Shown here in pieces: positions 48,115 to 58,590 of a stretch of 64,000 bases of DNA. Source of the DNA: Alkalibacterium sp034520745 (lineage in GTDB: Bacteria > Bacillota > Bacilli > Lactobacillales > Carnobacteriaceae_A); contig JAXHNF010000023.1 in the NCBI GenBank assembly GCA_034520745.1, forward strand, positions 62,001 to 126,000, given 5' to 3'. A program made the translations under genes and the position numbers. The notes beneath the pieces are model-generated. The model worked only from the letters and a program-made list of their open reading frames with translations. It was not told where the DNA came from and did no database searches. Numbering within the stretch: position 1 is the stretch's first letter; every line of letters starts with the position of its first letter.

Positions 48115-49403
48115 ATGGATATGACTGACGTTATCGGATTAGTCAATACGAATCGCGGAAATGGAAAGAAAGAAAGTCTGGACCGGATGCATAAGCTGCT
48201 GGACGAAATAGGCAATCCTGAAAAAAAATTAAACTTCATCCATATTGCCGGAACCAACGGCAAGGGATCGCAGCTGCGTCATTCCATTTCGTCTATACTG
48301 ATCCAGGCGGGAATGAAGAGCGGGGCTTTTCACGTCGCCTCATTTCAGAGAAGGTGAATGAACGTATCCGGGTGAATAATGACATCATAACTGACGAGGC
48401 GTTCATAAAGGCCACGGAAAAAGTCGCTGCTGTTGTGGCTGACGTTGAAGAGGTGTGCGGTGACCGTCTCTATTCCTTTGAGATCTTAACGGCTGTGGCA
48501 CTGCTTTATTATCATGAACAGCAGTGTGACATAGTGGTTCTGGAAGCGGGGATCGGGCGGCAGACTGGATGCGACGAATACGATTTTGACGCCTGAGGTA
48601 GCGGTGGTCACGTCGATCGGTATGGATCACACACGACTTCTGGGCGAGACGCTGGAAAAGATCGCCGGAGAAAAAGCAGGCATCCTGGAACGGGACCAGG
48701 GATGTCGTCCTGCCGGATTTCACTTCTTCGATAAACCGCGTATTTGAAGAAAAAGCCATAGCGAATGACCGAGGCTAATGTCCACCGGGCTTCATTTTTT
48801 TCACAGAGTTTCGGACCTTGAACTGACAGACAGAGGGAGTGTCTTCTTTTATAAGCACTATAAAAAGCTGACAGTGAATATGGTCGGGAAGCATCAGGTC
48901 TGGCGAAATGCGCTTCTGGCGATCGAAGCGGCAGGAATCCTGAAGGAAAAAGGCTACAGGATCACTGACGAAGACATCGTTCAGGGAATAAAAAAAGCAT
49001 ACTGGCCCGGACGGATGGAAATGATTCAGGAACATCCGACAATTTTTATTGACGGGCCCATAATCCGGAAGGTGTTGTGAAACTGAGGGAATCGATCGAG
49101 GCGCTTTATCCGGATAAAAAACTGACCTTTATCGTAGGCATGATGAAGGATAAAGACTATCTACGCATGATCGAAGAAATCCTTCCCTTTGCTGAGAAAG
49201 TATACACGGTGTCGCCGGATCCTTACGCGGGTTTGCGCCAAGTCGGTCGCGAGCCAGCTGAGAGAACAGGGGATAGATGCCGAGCCTTTTGATTCGGTGA
49301 AGGACGTGACTGACTTCCTCAGAGAAAAAAGCAATCCATCAGAGACATTCATCGTCTTCGGTTCCCTTTATCTGATCGGAGATCTGAAAAACAGTGGTCA
49401 TAA
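48115..49403 (+). CDS. folC: Folylpolyglutamate/dihydrofolate synthase FolC (frameshifted)
   Basis: Adds glutamate to folates in the cytoplasm. ATG at 48115 after AAAGGATG: MDMTDVIGLVNTNRGNGKKESLDRMHKLLDEIGNPEKKLNFIHIAGTNGKGS, with the P-loop GTNGKGS. Then VNERIRVNNDIITDEAFIKAT, CDIVVLEAGIGG-like text near 48545, TPEVAVVTSIGMDHTRLLGETLEKIAGEKAGIL, a broken middle, LTFIVGMMKDKDYLRMIEEI and TFIVFGSLYLIGDLK. Seven or more indels. Adding one A near 49390 gives the end KKQWS with a stop at 49403, just before the terminator. No other folate gene nearby. Confidence 0.88.
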
Positions 49404-49411
49404 CACGAGCT

Positions 49412-49446
49412 TCTTCTTACTTTCACAAGTAGGAAGAGCTTTTACC
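49412..49446 (+). terminator. folC terminator
   Basis: AGCTTCTTACTT pairs with AAGTAGGAAGAGCT (one bulge) around TCAC, then TTTT. The uncorrected frame runs through it. Confidence 0.7.
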
Positions 49447-49526
49447 TATTAGATTTTTAAAGAACAGTGATAAAATAAAAGTGTGAGAATAAGAGACGTT
49501 CATAAAGACAGGAGGGAGAGATTTTA

Positions 49527-49566
49527 TAAAAACGCTTGCACTTTTTCTGGTAGTGCAGTATAGTAA
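49527..49566 (+). promoter_or_regulatory. tre operon promoter with cre-like site
   Basis: TTGCAC (49536-49541), 17-nt spacer and TATAGT (49559-49564). TAAAAACGCTTGCA (49527-49540) resembles a CcpA cre box and overlaps the -35. Downstream CTTGTCTAGAGCAG (about 49578-49591) is a loose palindrome that could be the TreR operator. Confidence 0.55.
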
Positions 49567-49615
49567 ACATATCGTAACTTGTCTAGAGCAGAGTTGACAA
49601 AAGGAGGAAATTATA

Positions 49616-51169
49616 GTGGCAGATTTCAAAAAAGATGCGCCAGGAGCTGCTGGACGCGATCGGCGGAGAGAGAAAACGTGCAACGCGGTCACCCACTGTG
49701 CGACGCGTATGCGTTTTGTCTTGGATGATCCCTCGGCGGCTGACAAGGAAAGAATTGAAGATATACCATCTGTTAAAGGAACATTCACACAAGCAGGACA
49801 GTTTCAGGTTATTGTCGGTAACAAGGTAGCAAGATTTTTATAATGAATTCGTCCGCAATATACTGGGCTTGAAGGTGTGTCGAGGAGAAAGATGATGTGA
49901 AGAGTGCAGGGAAGCAACGTGTGAGCGGTATTCAACGTGTCATGGCAGCCTTGGCTGACGTTTTTCACACCATTAATTCCGGCAATTATTATCAGGGGGT
50001 CTGATTTTAGGATTCCGAAATGTCTTCAGACAGGTACAGTTTTTCGGCTTTAGGGCAAGCGATGGTTGATGGTCAGGCGGCATTTACAAATGCCGGTGAC
50101 CGATTACGATACGATGGTTGATACATCGCAGTTCTGGAGTGGCGTCAATGCTTTCTTGTGGCTGCGGTGAAGCGATTTTCCACTTCTTGCCGGTCGGTAT
50201 CGCCTGGAGTGTGGCCCGCAAGATGGGGACTACACAAATCTTGGGGATCGTTCTTGGTATCACGCTCGTTTCACCTCAACTGCTGAACGCTTATGGTGTT
50301 GAACAGATTTTAGCAGGTGACGTCAATCAATGGGACTTCGGTTTCTTCCAACTGGATATGATCGGGTATTCAGGCGCAAGTCATTGCAGCTCATGCCGCG
50401 CAGGTTTCTTACTTGTCTATACCTGGTAGAAACTGGCTTCGTAAATTTATACCAGAATCGATATCAATGGTTTTCGTTCCACTATTAGCCTTGGTTCCTA
50501 CCGTTTTTGCTGCACACGCCATAATCGGACCAATCGGCTGGCAGCTGGGTGTATGGCTATCTAATGGTCGTTCAGTGGGGACTGACCGGTTCATTTAACT
50601 GGATCTTCGGTGTTCGCTCCTCGGTGGATTATATGCACCGCTTGGTTGTAAGCGGACTTCACCACATGACGCACGCCGTGGACCTGCAGTTGGTCGCTGA
50701 CTTCGATCAGACCATCCTATGGCCAATGATCGCACTGTCCAATATTGCACAGGGATCAGCCGATATCAGGTATCATCTGCGACGGCACCGCGGGAACGAG
50801 AAAGAACAGCAAATCTCGATTCCAGCAATGATCTCAGCTTACCTTGGTGTTACTGGAACCCGCACTGTTCGGTATCAATATCAAATATGTATATCCGTTT
50901 ACGTTGCAGTCTGATCGGCTCAGCCTTTGCCGGTATGACGTCCGTCGCCTTGAATGTTGCTTCATTCAATATCGGTGTCGGCGGGCTTCCGGGAATCTTA
51001 TCGATCATCCCTGAAATACTGGATCGGCTTTTCGATCTTCCATGGCTATCGCCATCTGTTGTTCCTGTTCGCACTGGTCATCTTGTTTGAGAAAAAAGGT
51101 ATACTGACTAAATATGAAAATGACCACCTGCCAATTCCTAAATTAACCAAGGCAATTAACAGTAAATAA
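49616..51169 (+). CDS. treP: PTS trehalose-type EIIBC (frameshifted)
   Basis: Membrane transporter that imports a disaccharide, probably trehalose, as the 6-phosphate. GTG at 49616 with AAAGGAGG upstream. EIIB domain: after early indels AVTHCATRMRFVLDDPS with the phospho-Cys, FTQAGQFQVIVGNKVARF. EIIC domain in pieces: VAALADVFTPLIPAI-like text near 49950, WGLTGSFNWIFGV, HHMTHAVDLQLVADFDQTILWPMIALSNIAQGSA, AFAGMTSVALNVASFNIGVGGLPGILSI, ending PIPKLTKAINSK. Ten or so indels. No IIA domain is present. Trehalose is inferred from the phosphotrehalase and GntR genes next to it. Confidence 0.82.
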
Positions 51170-51317
51170 ATGAACAGATCAATCAAATAGTTTCCAAGGA
51201 GGAAGGATACATCCGAAGATGGACGAGGTTCTAGGCGAACGCTGGAATGAGGACACCTGACGTTTATCCTATTTTCTTTTTAGATAAAAAGAAAAGGACG
51301 GACAAACACCACGAAGA

Positions 51318-53066
51318 ATGTCTAGTGATACTTAGTGATTTATCAGGCTTATCCTAAATCATTCAAAGACACAGACGGCAACGGCATGGGGATTTTGAAC
51401 GGGGTGATCGAGAAGCTGCCTTATTTCGAAGAACTGGGCATCGACATGCTGTGGCCTGAAGCCCCTTTACAAGTCTCCGGAGAACGACAATGGCTACGAC
51501 ATCGCAGACTACAGGTCTATCTGGGTGATCCGATTGGGCACGTTCGATGACTTTGACCGACCGGTTGAAGAAGCGTCCAGGCGCGGCATTTCCCTGATGC
51601 TCGCGTATATGGTGCTGAATCATACCTCCACGCATCATGAGTGGTTCCAGAAGGCGTTAGCCGGTGACAAAAAATATCAGGATTATTATTTACTGAGAGA
51701 AGCACAGAGGAGAACGGCAGCCTGGCCGACAAACCGGGAATCTAGATTCAGCGGTCCGGCCTGGTCAAAATCTGGGAGACACTGACAAGTATTATCTCCA
51801 CTTATATGACGTGACTCAGGCCGACTTGAACTGGCGCAATCCTGGAGTAAGGGAAGAGTTGTATGAGGTCGTCGATTTCTGGCTGGAAAAAGGCGTCAAA
51901 GGCTTCCGGTTCGATGTGATCAATGTCATCGGTAAAGCGGAAGACATGAAGGATGCTTGCCGATGGGGTCAGGGAAATCGCACGACACAGACCACCCCGA
52001 TCGTTCATGAGTACATCAAGGAACTGAACGAAGAAACCTTTGGCCGTTACCGAAGCCATCGTGACGGTCGGCGAGATGAGATTTCGACAACAGCGGAAAA
52101 CGGGACAACATACTCTAATCCTGAGACGGATGAGTTGTCGATGAATTCTTCAGTTTTCATCATCTGAAAGTGGATTATAAGGACGGAGAAAATGGACGCA
52201 GCAGACATGCCGTTTGACTTCATCAAACTGAAAAGCATTCTGAATGAATGGCAGGAAGGCATGGCTGAAGGCGGCGGCTGGAATGCGCTGTTCTGGAATG
52301 ATCGTGACCAGCCCAGAGCCGTGAACCGCTTCGGCGATGTCGAGAAATATCCGATCGAGACGGCAACGATGCTGGCTTTCAGACGATCCATCTGCTCAGA
52401 GGGACGCCCTATATTTATCAGGGGGAAGAGATCGGCATGACTAATGCGAATTATTCCAGACTTGACGAGTATGTGGATATCGAGACACATAATGCCTTCA
52501 AAGAACTGAAAGAGAAGGGCGTTACAGATGAAGAGAGCCTTTGAACCTTATTAAAGAAAAATCACGTGACAATGCCAGGATACCGATGCAGTGGGACGCC
52601 TCTGAGAATGCAGGGTTCACTGACGGGACGCCGTGGTTAAAAGTCCCGGACGACTAAGTACGAAAGATCAATACGGAACGAATGAACAGACGCGGCGGTA
52701 AAATACGTTCTTTCTATCAAGGAACTCATCCGTCTGCGCAAGGAAATGCCCATCATCCAGGAAGGGTCGTATAAGATTTTGAACTTCCAGCATCCGAGCA
52801 TTTTTGCTTATTTAAGGGAACATGACGGCGAGAAACTGCTTGTACTGAATCACTTCTACGCAGAAGAAGACAGCATCGATATTGAAGAACTTCCTAAAGG
52901 GGACGTCAGCTTCTTGATCGGTAACAGCGGAGAACGGAAACTGGAAAAAACGTTCAGCATCAGGGACCATATGGAACGGCGGCTTTACCTGATCAAATCG
53001 AGATACGAAAAAGAGAGGAAAAACGGGCAACTCCCGATTTTTCCTCTCTTTTATTTTTTGCTGTAG
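51318..53066 (+). CDS. treC: Alpha,alpha-phosphotrehalase, GH13 (frameshifted)
   Basis: Splits trehalose 6-phosphate into glucose and glucose 6-phosphate in the cytoplasm. The probable start ATG at 51318 is followed by an indel and VIYQAYPKSFKDTDGNGMG. Then GVIEKLPYFEELGIDMLW, PENDNGYDIADYRSI split over frames, MVLNHTSTHHEWF (region I), GFRFDVINVIGKAEDM with the nucleophile Asp (region II), broken text near 52060 that should hold the acid Glu, and TTAENGTTYSNPETDELSM. It ends DHMERRLYLIKSRYEK and runs into a terminator. Six or more indels. Oligo-1,6-glucosidase is the main alternative; the PTS neighbour favours phosphotrehalase. Confidence 0.85.
53010..53052 (+). terminator. tre operon terminator
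   Basis: GAGAGGAAAAACGGG pairs with CCCGATTTTTCCTCTC around a short loop, followed by TTTT. Confidence 0.85.
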
Positions 53067-53070
53067 TTCA

Positions 53071-53787
53071 TCAGGGCGGTCTGCGTCTGGCGAATTCGAG
53101 CAAAACGGAACTTGTCCAGGCGGTGTCATGGATTTCCGTATACTGAAAGCAGGGTCGTGTCTTCCAGATGGACCTCGCTCCGAGTTACCACCACGTGCGT
53201 ATCCCCGTGCAGCGTCATCAGATCCCGGTCCTCCTGGGTGGCGGGTTCGACGATGAACTCTTTTCGGGCGTAACCGATCGTGAGTCCCAGTTCTTTTTCG
53301 ATGTAGTTATAAAGTGACTTTTTTGCTTCATCATCAGGCAAAAGAGGGATCACTGAAGTCAAAAGGTAATCCTTGTTCAAGGATCACGGTCTCGCCGTTG
53401 ACCTCTCTTGCCCGGATCAGAGCGTGAACTTCTGTGTCTCTGGACACGTTCAAAAAGCCTGCGATCTGGTTCAGGGATCGTTTCTTTGCGTTCTTTACCG
53501 GATCGTCTCACTGTTGATATTCTGCGCATCCTGAAGTTCCTTGTAACTTGTCAGTCCGGAAATAGGAAAATCGAACCGTTTGATATCCAGAACGATCGAG
53601 CCTTTACCCTGTTTCTTTTGAATATAGCCGCTTTCCAGCAGCAGCGTGAGGGCTTTTCGTATCGTTTCACGTGAAACATTGTATTTTTCTGACAGTCTGT
53701 TCTTGCTCGGAAGCAATTCCCCGCTTTATACTGCTGGTTCATTATATCGGATTCGATATCCAGAAAGATGTCTTGAAATCTGCTCAT
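53071..53787 (-). CDS. treR: Trehalose operon repressor TreR, GntR/HutC type (frameshifted)
   Basis: Senses trehalose 6-phosphate and represses the tre operon. Start MSRFQDIFLDIESDIMNQQYKAG; the winged helix continues in the next frame as LLPSKNRLSEKYNVSRETIRKALTLLLESGYIQKKQGKGSIV. UTRA ligand domain: FDFPISGLTSYKEL, broken text, then DYLLTSVIPLLPDDEAKKSLYNYIEKELGLTIGYARKEFIVEPA. A final indel near 53145 hides the usual tail; repaired it reads FQYTEIHDTAWTSSVLLEFARRR and stops at 53071. Convergent to treC. The codons of NVSRET form a parS-like sequence (53663-53678). Confidence 0.88.
53663..53678. promoter_or_regulatory. parS-like sequence inside treR (one mismatch)
   Basis: CGTTTCACGTGAAACA differs from the perfect site only at the first base. 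It lies in the recognition-helix codons of treR, so it may be chance. Confidence 0.4.
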
Positions 53788-53960
53788 TTACTTCAGTCCT
53801 TTGTATGCTTACTCTGTTACCGCACCTTTATCTTATAAGAAAGAATCAGTAACTCAACAAACTTATTCATCTTTCGAAAAGTTTTTAAAGGATGACTCAA
53901 AAATCAAATTTACCGTATGACATATTCTGACGGTTTAATTCCAGCGGGAAGGGTGACCAG

Positions 53961-53989
53961 TTGAAAGTATTCAGGATTTGCCTTATACT
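53961..53989 (+). promoter_or_regulatory. arsD-arsR promoter
   Basis: TTGAAA (53961-53966), 17-nt spacer and TATACT (53984-53989), about 50 nt before arsD. The repeated CTATAT (from 53989 and 54004) just downstream could be part of an ArsR operator. Confidence 0.7.
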
Positions 53990-54041
53990 CTATATAGATA
54001 AACCTCTATATTTAAATGATAATGATCAGGAGGAATTTACC

Positions 54042-54398
54042 ATGACCAAACTTGCTTTATATGAATCTGCCTTATGCTGCAGTACCGGTGTGTGCGGTCC
54101 ATCTGTGGATGAGAAACTGATACGCATAACAGGCATCATGCAGCAGATCAAAAAAATGGACGACAAACAGATGATACGCTATAATCTGGCTTCAAACCCG
54201 AATTCATTCGCGAGAAATAAACAGGTGACACAGATGATTCAGGAAAAAGGCATTGAGTGCCTGCCCATATCTGTATTAGATGGTGAGACAGTGGTTAAAA
54301 CTGGGGATTATCCGACGAATGATGAAATCTCAGAATGGCTGGATGTGCCGATCAAGTCGGTGGATATCAAGCAGGCCTTATCAAATCAAAAAGGATGA
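54042..54398 (+). CDS. arsD: Arsenic metallochaperone ArsD
   Basis: Carries As(III) or Sb(III) to the ArsA pump ATPase and weakly represses ars genes. ATG at 54042 (MTKLALYESALCCSTGVCGPSVD) with TCAGGAGG upstream. The Cys pair CC and the Cys five residues on are the metal-binding triad. Then NLASNPNSFARNKQVTQMIQEKGIECLPISVLDGE, a thioredoxin-like pattern typical of ArsD. 118 residues, intact. Followed after 6 nt by arsR. No arsA or arsB is in the window. Confidence 0.93.
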   Translation: MTKLALYESALCCSTGVCGPSVDEKLIRITGIMQQIKKMDDKQMIRYNLASNPNSFARNKQVTQMIQEKGIECLPISVLDGETVVKTGDYPTNDEISEWLDVPIKSVDIKQALSNQKG

Positions 54399-54404
54399 AG
54401 ATAT

Positions 54405-54740
54405 ATGAATTTTGAAGAATATGCAAAAGTAGCCAAAGCGGTTGCGGATCCGAAAAGAGTCAAGATACTGGAACTTTTGTCATGCGGCTCGCTATGTGCA
54501 TGCGATATTCTGGAGCACTTTGACTTTACACAGCCGACGCTTTCCCATCATATCAAAGTACTGTCGGAAGCCGGCCTGGTTGTATCGGAAAAAACCGGAA
54601 CCTGGCATCATTATACGATCGACCAGGAAAATGCACAGAAATATATCGATGATACGGTACATCTGCTGACTCACTCGGAGGAATGCAGCTGTAATAACAG
54701 CTCAGTGTGCCGACCGGATGAAAAGACTACACCGATATGA
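54405..54740 (+). CDS. arsR: ArsR/SmtB-family metalloregulator
   Basis: Metal-sensing repressor. 111 residues, intact: MNFEEYAKVAKAVADPKRVKILELLSCGSLCACDILEHFDFTQPTLSHHIKVLSEAGLVVSEKTGTWHHYTI. The metal site is the LCACD motif in helix 3 (Cys pair with a further Cys in SCGS just before it). The tail SEECSCNNSSVC adds more Cys residues. Winged-helix DNA contact region is QPTLSHHIKVL. Being after arsD rather than before is unusual. Confidence 0.93.
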   Translation: MNFEEYAKVAKAVADPKRVKILELLSCGSLCACDILEHFDFTQPTLSHHIKVLSEAGLVVSEKTGTWHHYTIDQENAQKYIDDTVHLLTHSEECSCNNSSVCRPDEKTTPI

Positions 54741-54794
54741 TCAAGTCGGTGTAATAGTCGGACCGAACAGCTTGACTGTTCGATTATAAAAAAC

Positions 54795-54836
54795 AAAAAA
54801 ACGTCAGAGCAGTTTAATTGCTCTGACGTTTTTTTA
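54795..54836. terminator. arsR terminator, bidirectional
   Basis: AAAAAACGTCAGAGCA pairs with TGCTCTGACGTTTTTT around a 7-nt loop; also ends the convergent deacetylase gene. Confidence 0.93.
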
Positions 54837-54881
54837 GGTACTGCTCAATTTGTATACCAGCTTTTGAGTAAATAAAATCGA

Positions 54882-56153
54882 TCAAGGGATAGTAATCTGC
54901 TGTCCGACGCTCATGAGAGTCCGGATTAGAAATGTTGTTTTCTGAAGCGATAGCATTGACAGACGTACCGTATTCGTTCGCGATTGCCCACAGTGTATCA
55001 CCGGCTTCTACGATATAGGTGTCAGCTGAAGAGCCGTTATTTCCAGACCCATTTCCATCTTGCGATGATCCATTACCACCAGTACTGGTCCCAGGAATCG
55101 TTGATGTCTGGCCAATTGAAATAAGATCCGGGTTTGAAATGTTATTTTCAGTAGCGATGGCATCGACTGTCGATCCATATTCGTTGGCTACAGCCCAGAG
55201 TGTATCACCGGCTTGGACCGTATAAGTGGCTGCTTGTGATCCGTCAGAACCGTTCGATCCATCAGGCGATGAATCTCCGCCGCCATTACCACCAGTCCCG
55301 GGGATCGTCAGCGTCTGGCCGGTCACGATAAAGCTGGCATCAGCAATGCTATTGGCTGAAACGATGGCGTCCACAGTTGTTCCGTATTGACCTGCGATGG
55401 CGCTCAATGTGTCACCTGCTTGAACAGTGTATCGGGTACTGCCGGACTCACCACTGCCGCCTGTATCCACTATTTCTTCAACAGTGACAAATTCGTAGCC
55501 TCTATCATCGAGATTGGTAATGATGTCAGGAAGAGCGTCTGGTGTCCCTGGTGCGTTTGAACCGGTATGCATCAGCACAATGCCGCCGGGACTGATATTG
55601 TTTATGACTGTTTGGGAAATTTCATAAGACGAGATGCCTTGCCAGTCCAGCGTGTCGATCGTCCACATTATAGTATGGGAATAGCCTTCCTCACCGGCAA
55701 CTTCGAGAACTTCAGAATCATAGTCACCGTAAGGAGGTCTGAAAAATGGTTTGGTGGTTTCCCCAGACGCGTTCTGTATAAAATCCTCGTTGCTTTTCAG
55801 CTGTTCTCTCATTTGAAATGCGGATAGTTCTGCTAAAATACGGGATGAGTTGTCGAGTGGTTGCCGATCTGATGACCGGCTTCTACGATATCCTGAATGT
55901 ATGGGTATCTGATCGGCATCTTCATAAGAAGCAATAAAGAATGTCGCTGTCACATCGTAGTCTTCAAGCGTCTGCAGTATGGACGGTACATTCATGCCGT
56001 TAGCTCTGTCGTCAAATGTCAGTGCCACTTCGTTATTGTCTGAATTACCTCTATAAATCACTTCTGACGGTGCTGCGTGAACCGATGAGGCAGCAGAAAA
56101 GAGACTGAGGGTGGCTGCAGATAGAAGCATTATGATCGATTGTTTTTTTGCAT
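54882..56153 (-). CDS. Secreted polysaccharide deacetylase with three LysM domains (frameshifted)
   Basis: NodB-type (CE4) enzyme that removes acetyl groups from peptidoglycan or another glycan; LysM domains hold it to the wall. AAGGAGGAC precedes an ATG at 56153; adding one A gives MQKKQSIIMLLSAATLSLFSAASSVHA as signal peptide. NodB motifs: EVALTFDDRANG (motif 1), RPPYGDYD (motif 3), DWQGIS and LMHTGS. Motif 2, HQIGNHSTTH, appears only in another frame between two indels near 55920 and 55850. LysM domains start TRYTVQAGDTL, ATYTVQAGDTL and DTYIVEAGDTL, with Gly/Asn/Ser linkers. An extra T near 54908 hides the end LMSVGQQITIP. Confidence 0.88.
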
Positions 56154-56330
56154 TTTGTTTAGTCCTCCTTAGTTGAGTATCAACGGTTTAATTTACTGAT
56201 AGTTATAACTACAGGATCGTTTGAATAAATGTTCATGAAACAGAAACTTTTCACAAAGTGTTACTCTTACTTTTATACTAACAATGCTCTTTTTTTATAT
56301 CAAATATAACCATTTAGGATTGGCTGCGTA

Positions 56331-56371
56331 AAAAAAAGAGTGGACCGGAAATTTCCTGGTCCACTCTTTTC
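56331..56371 (-). terminator. Terminator of the second deacetylase gene
   Basis: AAAAGAGTGGACC pairs with GGTCCACTCTTTT around a palindromic loop. Confidence 0.9.
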
Positions 56372-56380
56372 TAAATTGAA

Positions 56381-57789
56381 TCATCGTATGGTCAGAACTT
56401 GTCCGACGCTGATCAGATTCGGATTTGAGATGTTGTTGTCGGCGACTATTCGCTGAACGGTCGTTCCATATCTTTGGGCAATAGAGTAGAGGGTGTCACC
56501 GGGTCTGACAGTATACGTCGTTGAGCTTGACGGAGGTGTTGTCGAACCGCCCGTTCCAGGGATCGTGAGTACTTGTCCGACACGGATGAGATTGACGTTA
56601 GTGATATTGTTAGCCGAAGCGATGCGTGCAACGGTCGTGTTATAACGGGCAGCGATAGCGGATAAGGTGTCTCCGGCCTTCACAGTATAGGTTGTCGAGC
56701 TGGATGGTGGAGGTGGAGGAGGTGTCGTGCCGCCTGTTCCGGGGATCGTGAGTACCTGTCCGACACGGATGAGATTGACGTTAGTGATATTGTTAGCGGA
56801 AGCAATACGCGCAACGGTCGTGTTGTACCTTGCAGCGATAGCGGACAAGGTATCTCGCGGCCTTCACAGTATAGGTTGTCGAGCTGGAAGGAGGTGGCGG
56901 AGGTGGCGTCGTGCCGCCGCTGCCTGGTAAAATCAGGACCTGTCCCACACTGGATGAGATTAGTGTTGGTTATGTTGTTGAGTTCTGAGAGACGCTGGAC
57001 TGTGGTGTTGTAGCGCAGAGCGATCGCATACAGGGTGTCTCCGGATTTCACGGTATACGTCTGTGAGCTTGAGCTTAAGTTGAGGAGCTGATTGATCGTT
57101 ACGAAACGGTAACCGGCACTTTTAAGGCGTGTGATCATTGTTGGCAGAGCTGACGGTGTGCCTGAAGCTCCAGCGCCTGTGTGCATCAGAACGATAGCCC
57201 CCGGTACGATGTTGTTCATCACGCGCGAGACGATGTCGCTGGAGGAGTTACCTGTCCAGTCGATCGTATCGATCGTCCACATGATATTGTACGGATAGCC
57301 GGCGTCACCGACACGCTGAAGAACGGTCGAATTGTAAGCACCGTATGGCGGTCGGAAAATCGGTTTGGTTGATTGTCCGGTGATTTGTCTGATCGTGTCT
57401 TCTGTCCGCTGGAGCTGACTTTGCGTTTCAGCTAGAGAGATCTGGGTGAAGTATGGATGCGAGTAGGAATGATTTCCGAGCTGATGTCCCTGATTGGCGA
57501 TGTTGCGGATCGATTGCGGATGATGATTGGCACCTGAGCCAGTCAGGAAGAAGGTTGCTTTGACATTATGCGTAGAAAGCGTCTGAAGGATCGTGTTGAT
57601 ATTTGTGCCGTCAGCCCCATCATCGAAAGTCAAAGCAACCACTTTTTCTGTGGTGTTGCCTTTTCGGATGTTTTGAGCAGGAGCGGCTGATACTGTTGAA
57701 AATGTAAGAACCGAAGAGAGCACGAGCAGAAACGTGATCACGATCCCCACACTTTTGGTAAGAAATATTCTTCCAGTTTTTTTATTCAT
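56381..57789 (-). CDS. Secreted polysaccharide deacetylase with four LysM domains (frameshifted)
   Basis: Paralogue of the neighbouring gene. ATG at 57789, AAAGGGGTG upstream; signal peptide SVGIVITFLLVLSSVLTFSTVSA. The NodB domain is intact: VVALTFDDGADG with the catalytic Asp pair, NQGHQLGNHSYSHPYF with the metal His pair, RPPYGAYN, DTIDWTG and GAIVLMHTG. LysM domains start QTYTVKSGDTL, then two nearly identical copies with VKAGDTLSAIAARYNTTVARIA, and TYTVRPGDTLYSIAQRYG; Pro/Thr/Ser linkers lie between. Two indels (near 56945 and 56855) interrupt the repeat part. It ends SVGQVLTIR. Confidence 0.92.
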
Positions 57790-57911
57790 TGTTCTCACCC
57801 CTTTCCATTACCAGAAGTTTTTAGTAACTACTTGAGAGAAATAAGGAGGCGGGTAAAGTGGTATTATTTGAAGAGAAGTAATTCCTTCTTTGTTTATTAC
57901 ATTATACCATG

Positions 57912-57950
57912 AAAAAAGTTGAGGTCCTTGTGAGAGCCCTCAACTTTGAA
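57912..57950 (-). terminator. Terminator after the acetyltransferase gene
   Basis: AAAGTTGAGG pairs with CCTCAACTTT around an 18-nt loop. Confidence 0.8.
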
Positions 57951-57963
57951 AGGTAAAAATCAG

Positions 57964-58406
57964 CTATAATGCCTTTGTGTAACAGATGATCCGGTTCACT
58001 TCTTTGAAACCTGCCGATTCATGAAAACGGGCACTGGCATCATTGACTAGTTCGACATCGCTGGCGAATTCCGTGGCGTTCATGAAACGCGACCAGTCCT
58101 CGCAGACTTCGACCAGCTGTCTGCCGATCCCCTGTTTTCTAAAGGTTTTTCGTACATAGATCCCTTCCAGATAACCCACGGGCGAGGTGACAGTGCCTTC
58201 AACATAATCGTAGCGCAGCTGGACATGGGCAAAACCGAGGATATCGCCACTCTCCTCACAGACGAACAGTTCGCACGTGCTGTCCCTGTGAAAGTGATTC
58301 ATTTCTTTCTTTAGAGACTCGGATATTCTCATCCGGCCAGAGTAGGTGAGCTGATCTGTGTGATCTGTTCGATATGCTGATCTTCCGCTTTTTTAATCCT
58401 GTGCAT
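57964..58406 (-). CDS. GNAT acetyltransferase, AAC(6')-like (frameshifted)
   Basis: Acetyl-CoA-dependent N-acetyltransferase. ATG at 58406 opens HRIKKAEDQHIEQITQI; two indels (near 58350 and 58330) then restore LLWPDENIESLKKEMNHFHRD. The rest is continuous: ILGFAHVQLRYDYVEGTVTSPVGYLEGIYVRKTFRKQGIGRQLVEVCEDW, with the acetyl-CoA loop RKQGIG, then EFASDVELVNDASARFHESAGFKEVNRIICYTKAL. LWP near the start and SPVGYLEGIYV are marks of aminoglycoside 6'-N-acetyltransferase relatives. Chromosomal homologues often lack real drug resistance, so the substrate is open. About 147 residues. Confidence 0.8.
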
Positions 58407-58590
58407 GAGTTTTACCCCAGACTGTCTGATGAATACAGATGTTATTTTTCATTTTATCATATATCAGCGATAAACGCTTTCAAAATGCAAAAAATATCTT
58501 CAGCCGCTGATGGATGTCTTATTTTAATAGACCGCATTTTTTGCTGTAAAGAAATGTTCACATTAAACTTATAATAAATAAGTAAAAAAG

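Noticed and set aside
49616..51169. Sucrose- or beta-glucoside-type PTS
   Set aside because: The EIIBC alone cannot decide, but the adjacent GH13 phosphotrehalase-like gene and TreR-like GntR regulator favour trehalose.
57964..58406. Acquired aminoglycoside-resistance gene
   Set aside because: Likeness to AAC(6') is clear, but there is no mobile element, and chromosomal members often do not confer resistance. Kept as a general AAC(6')-like acetyltransferase.
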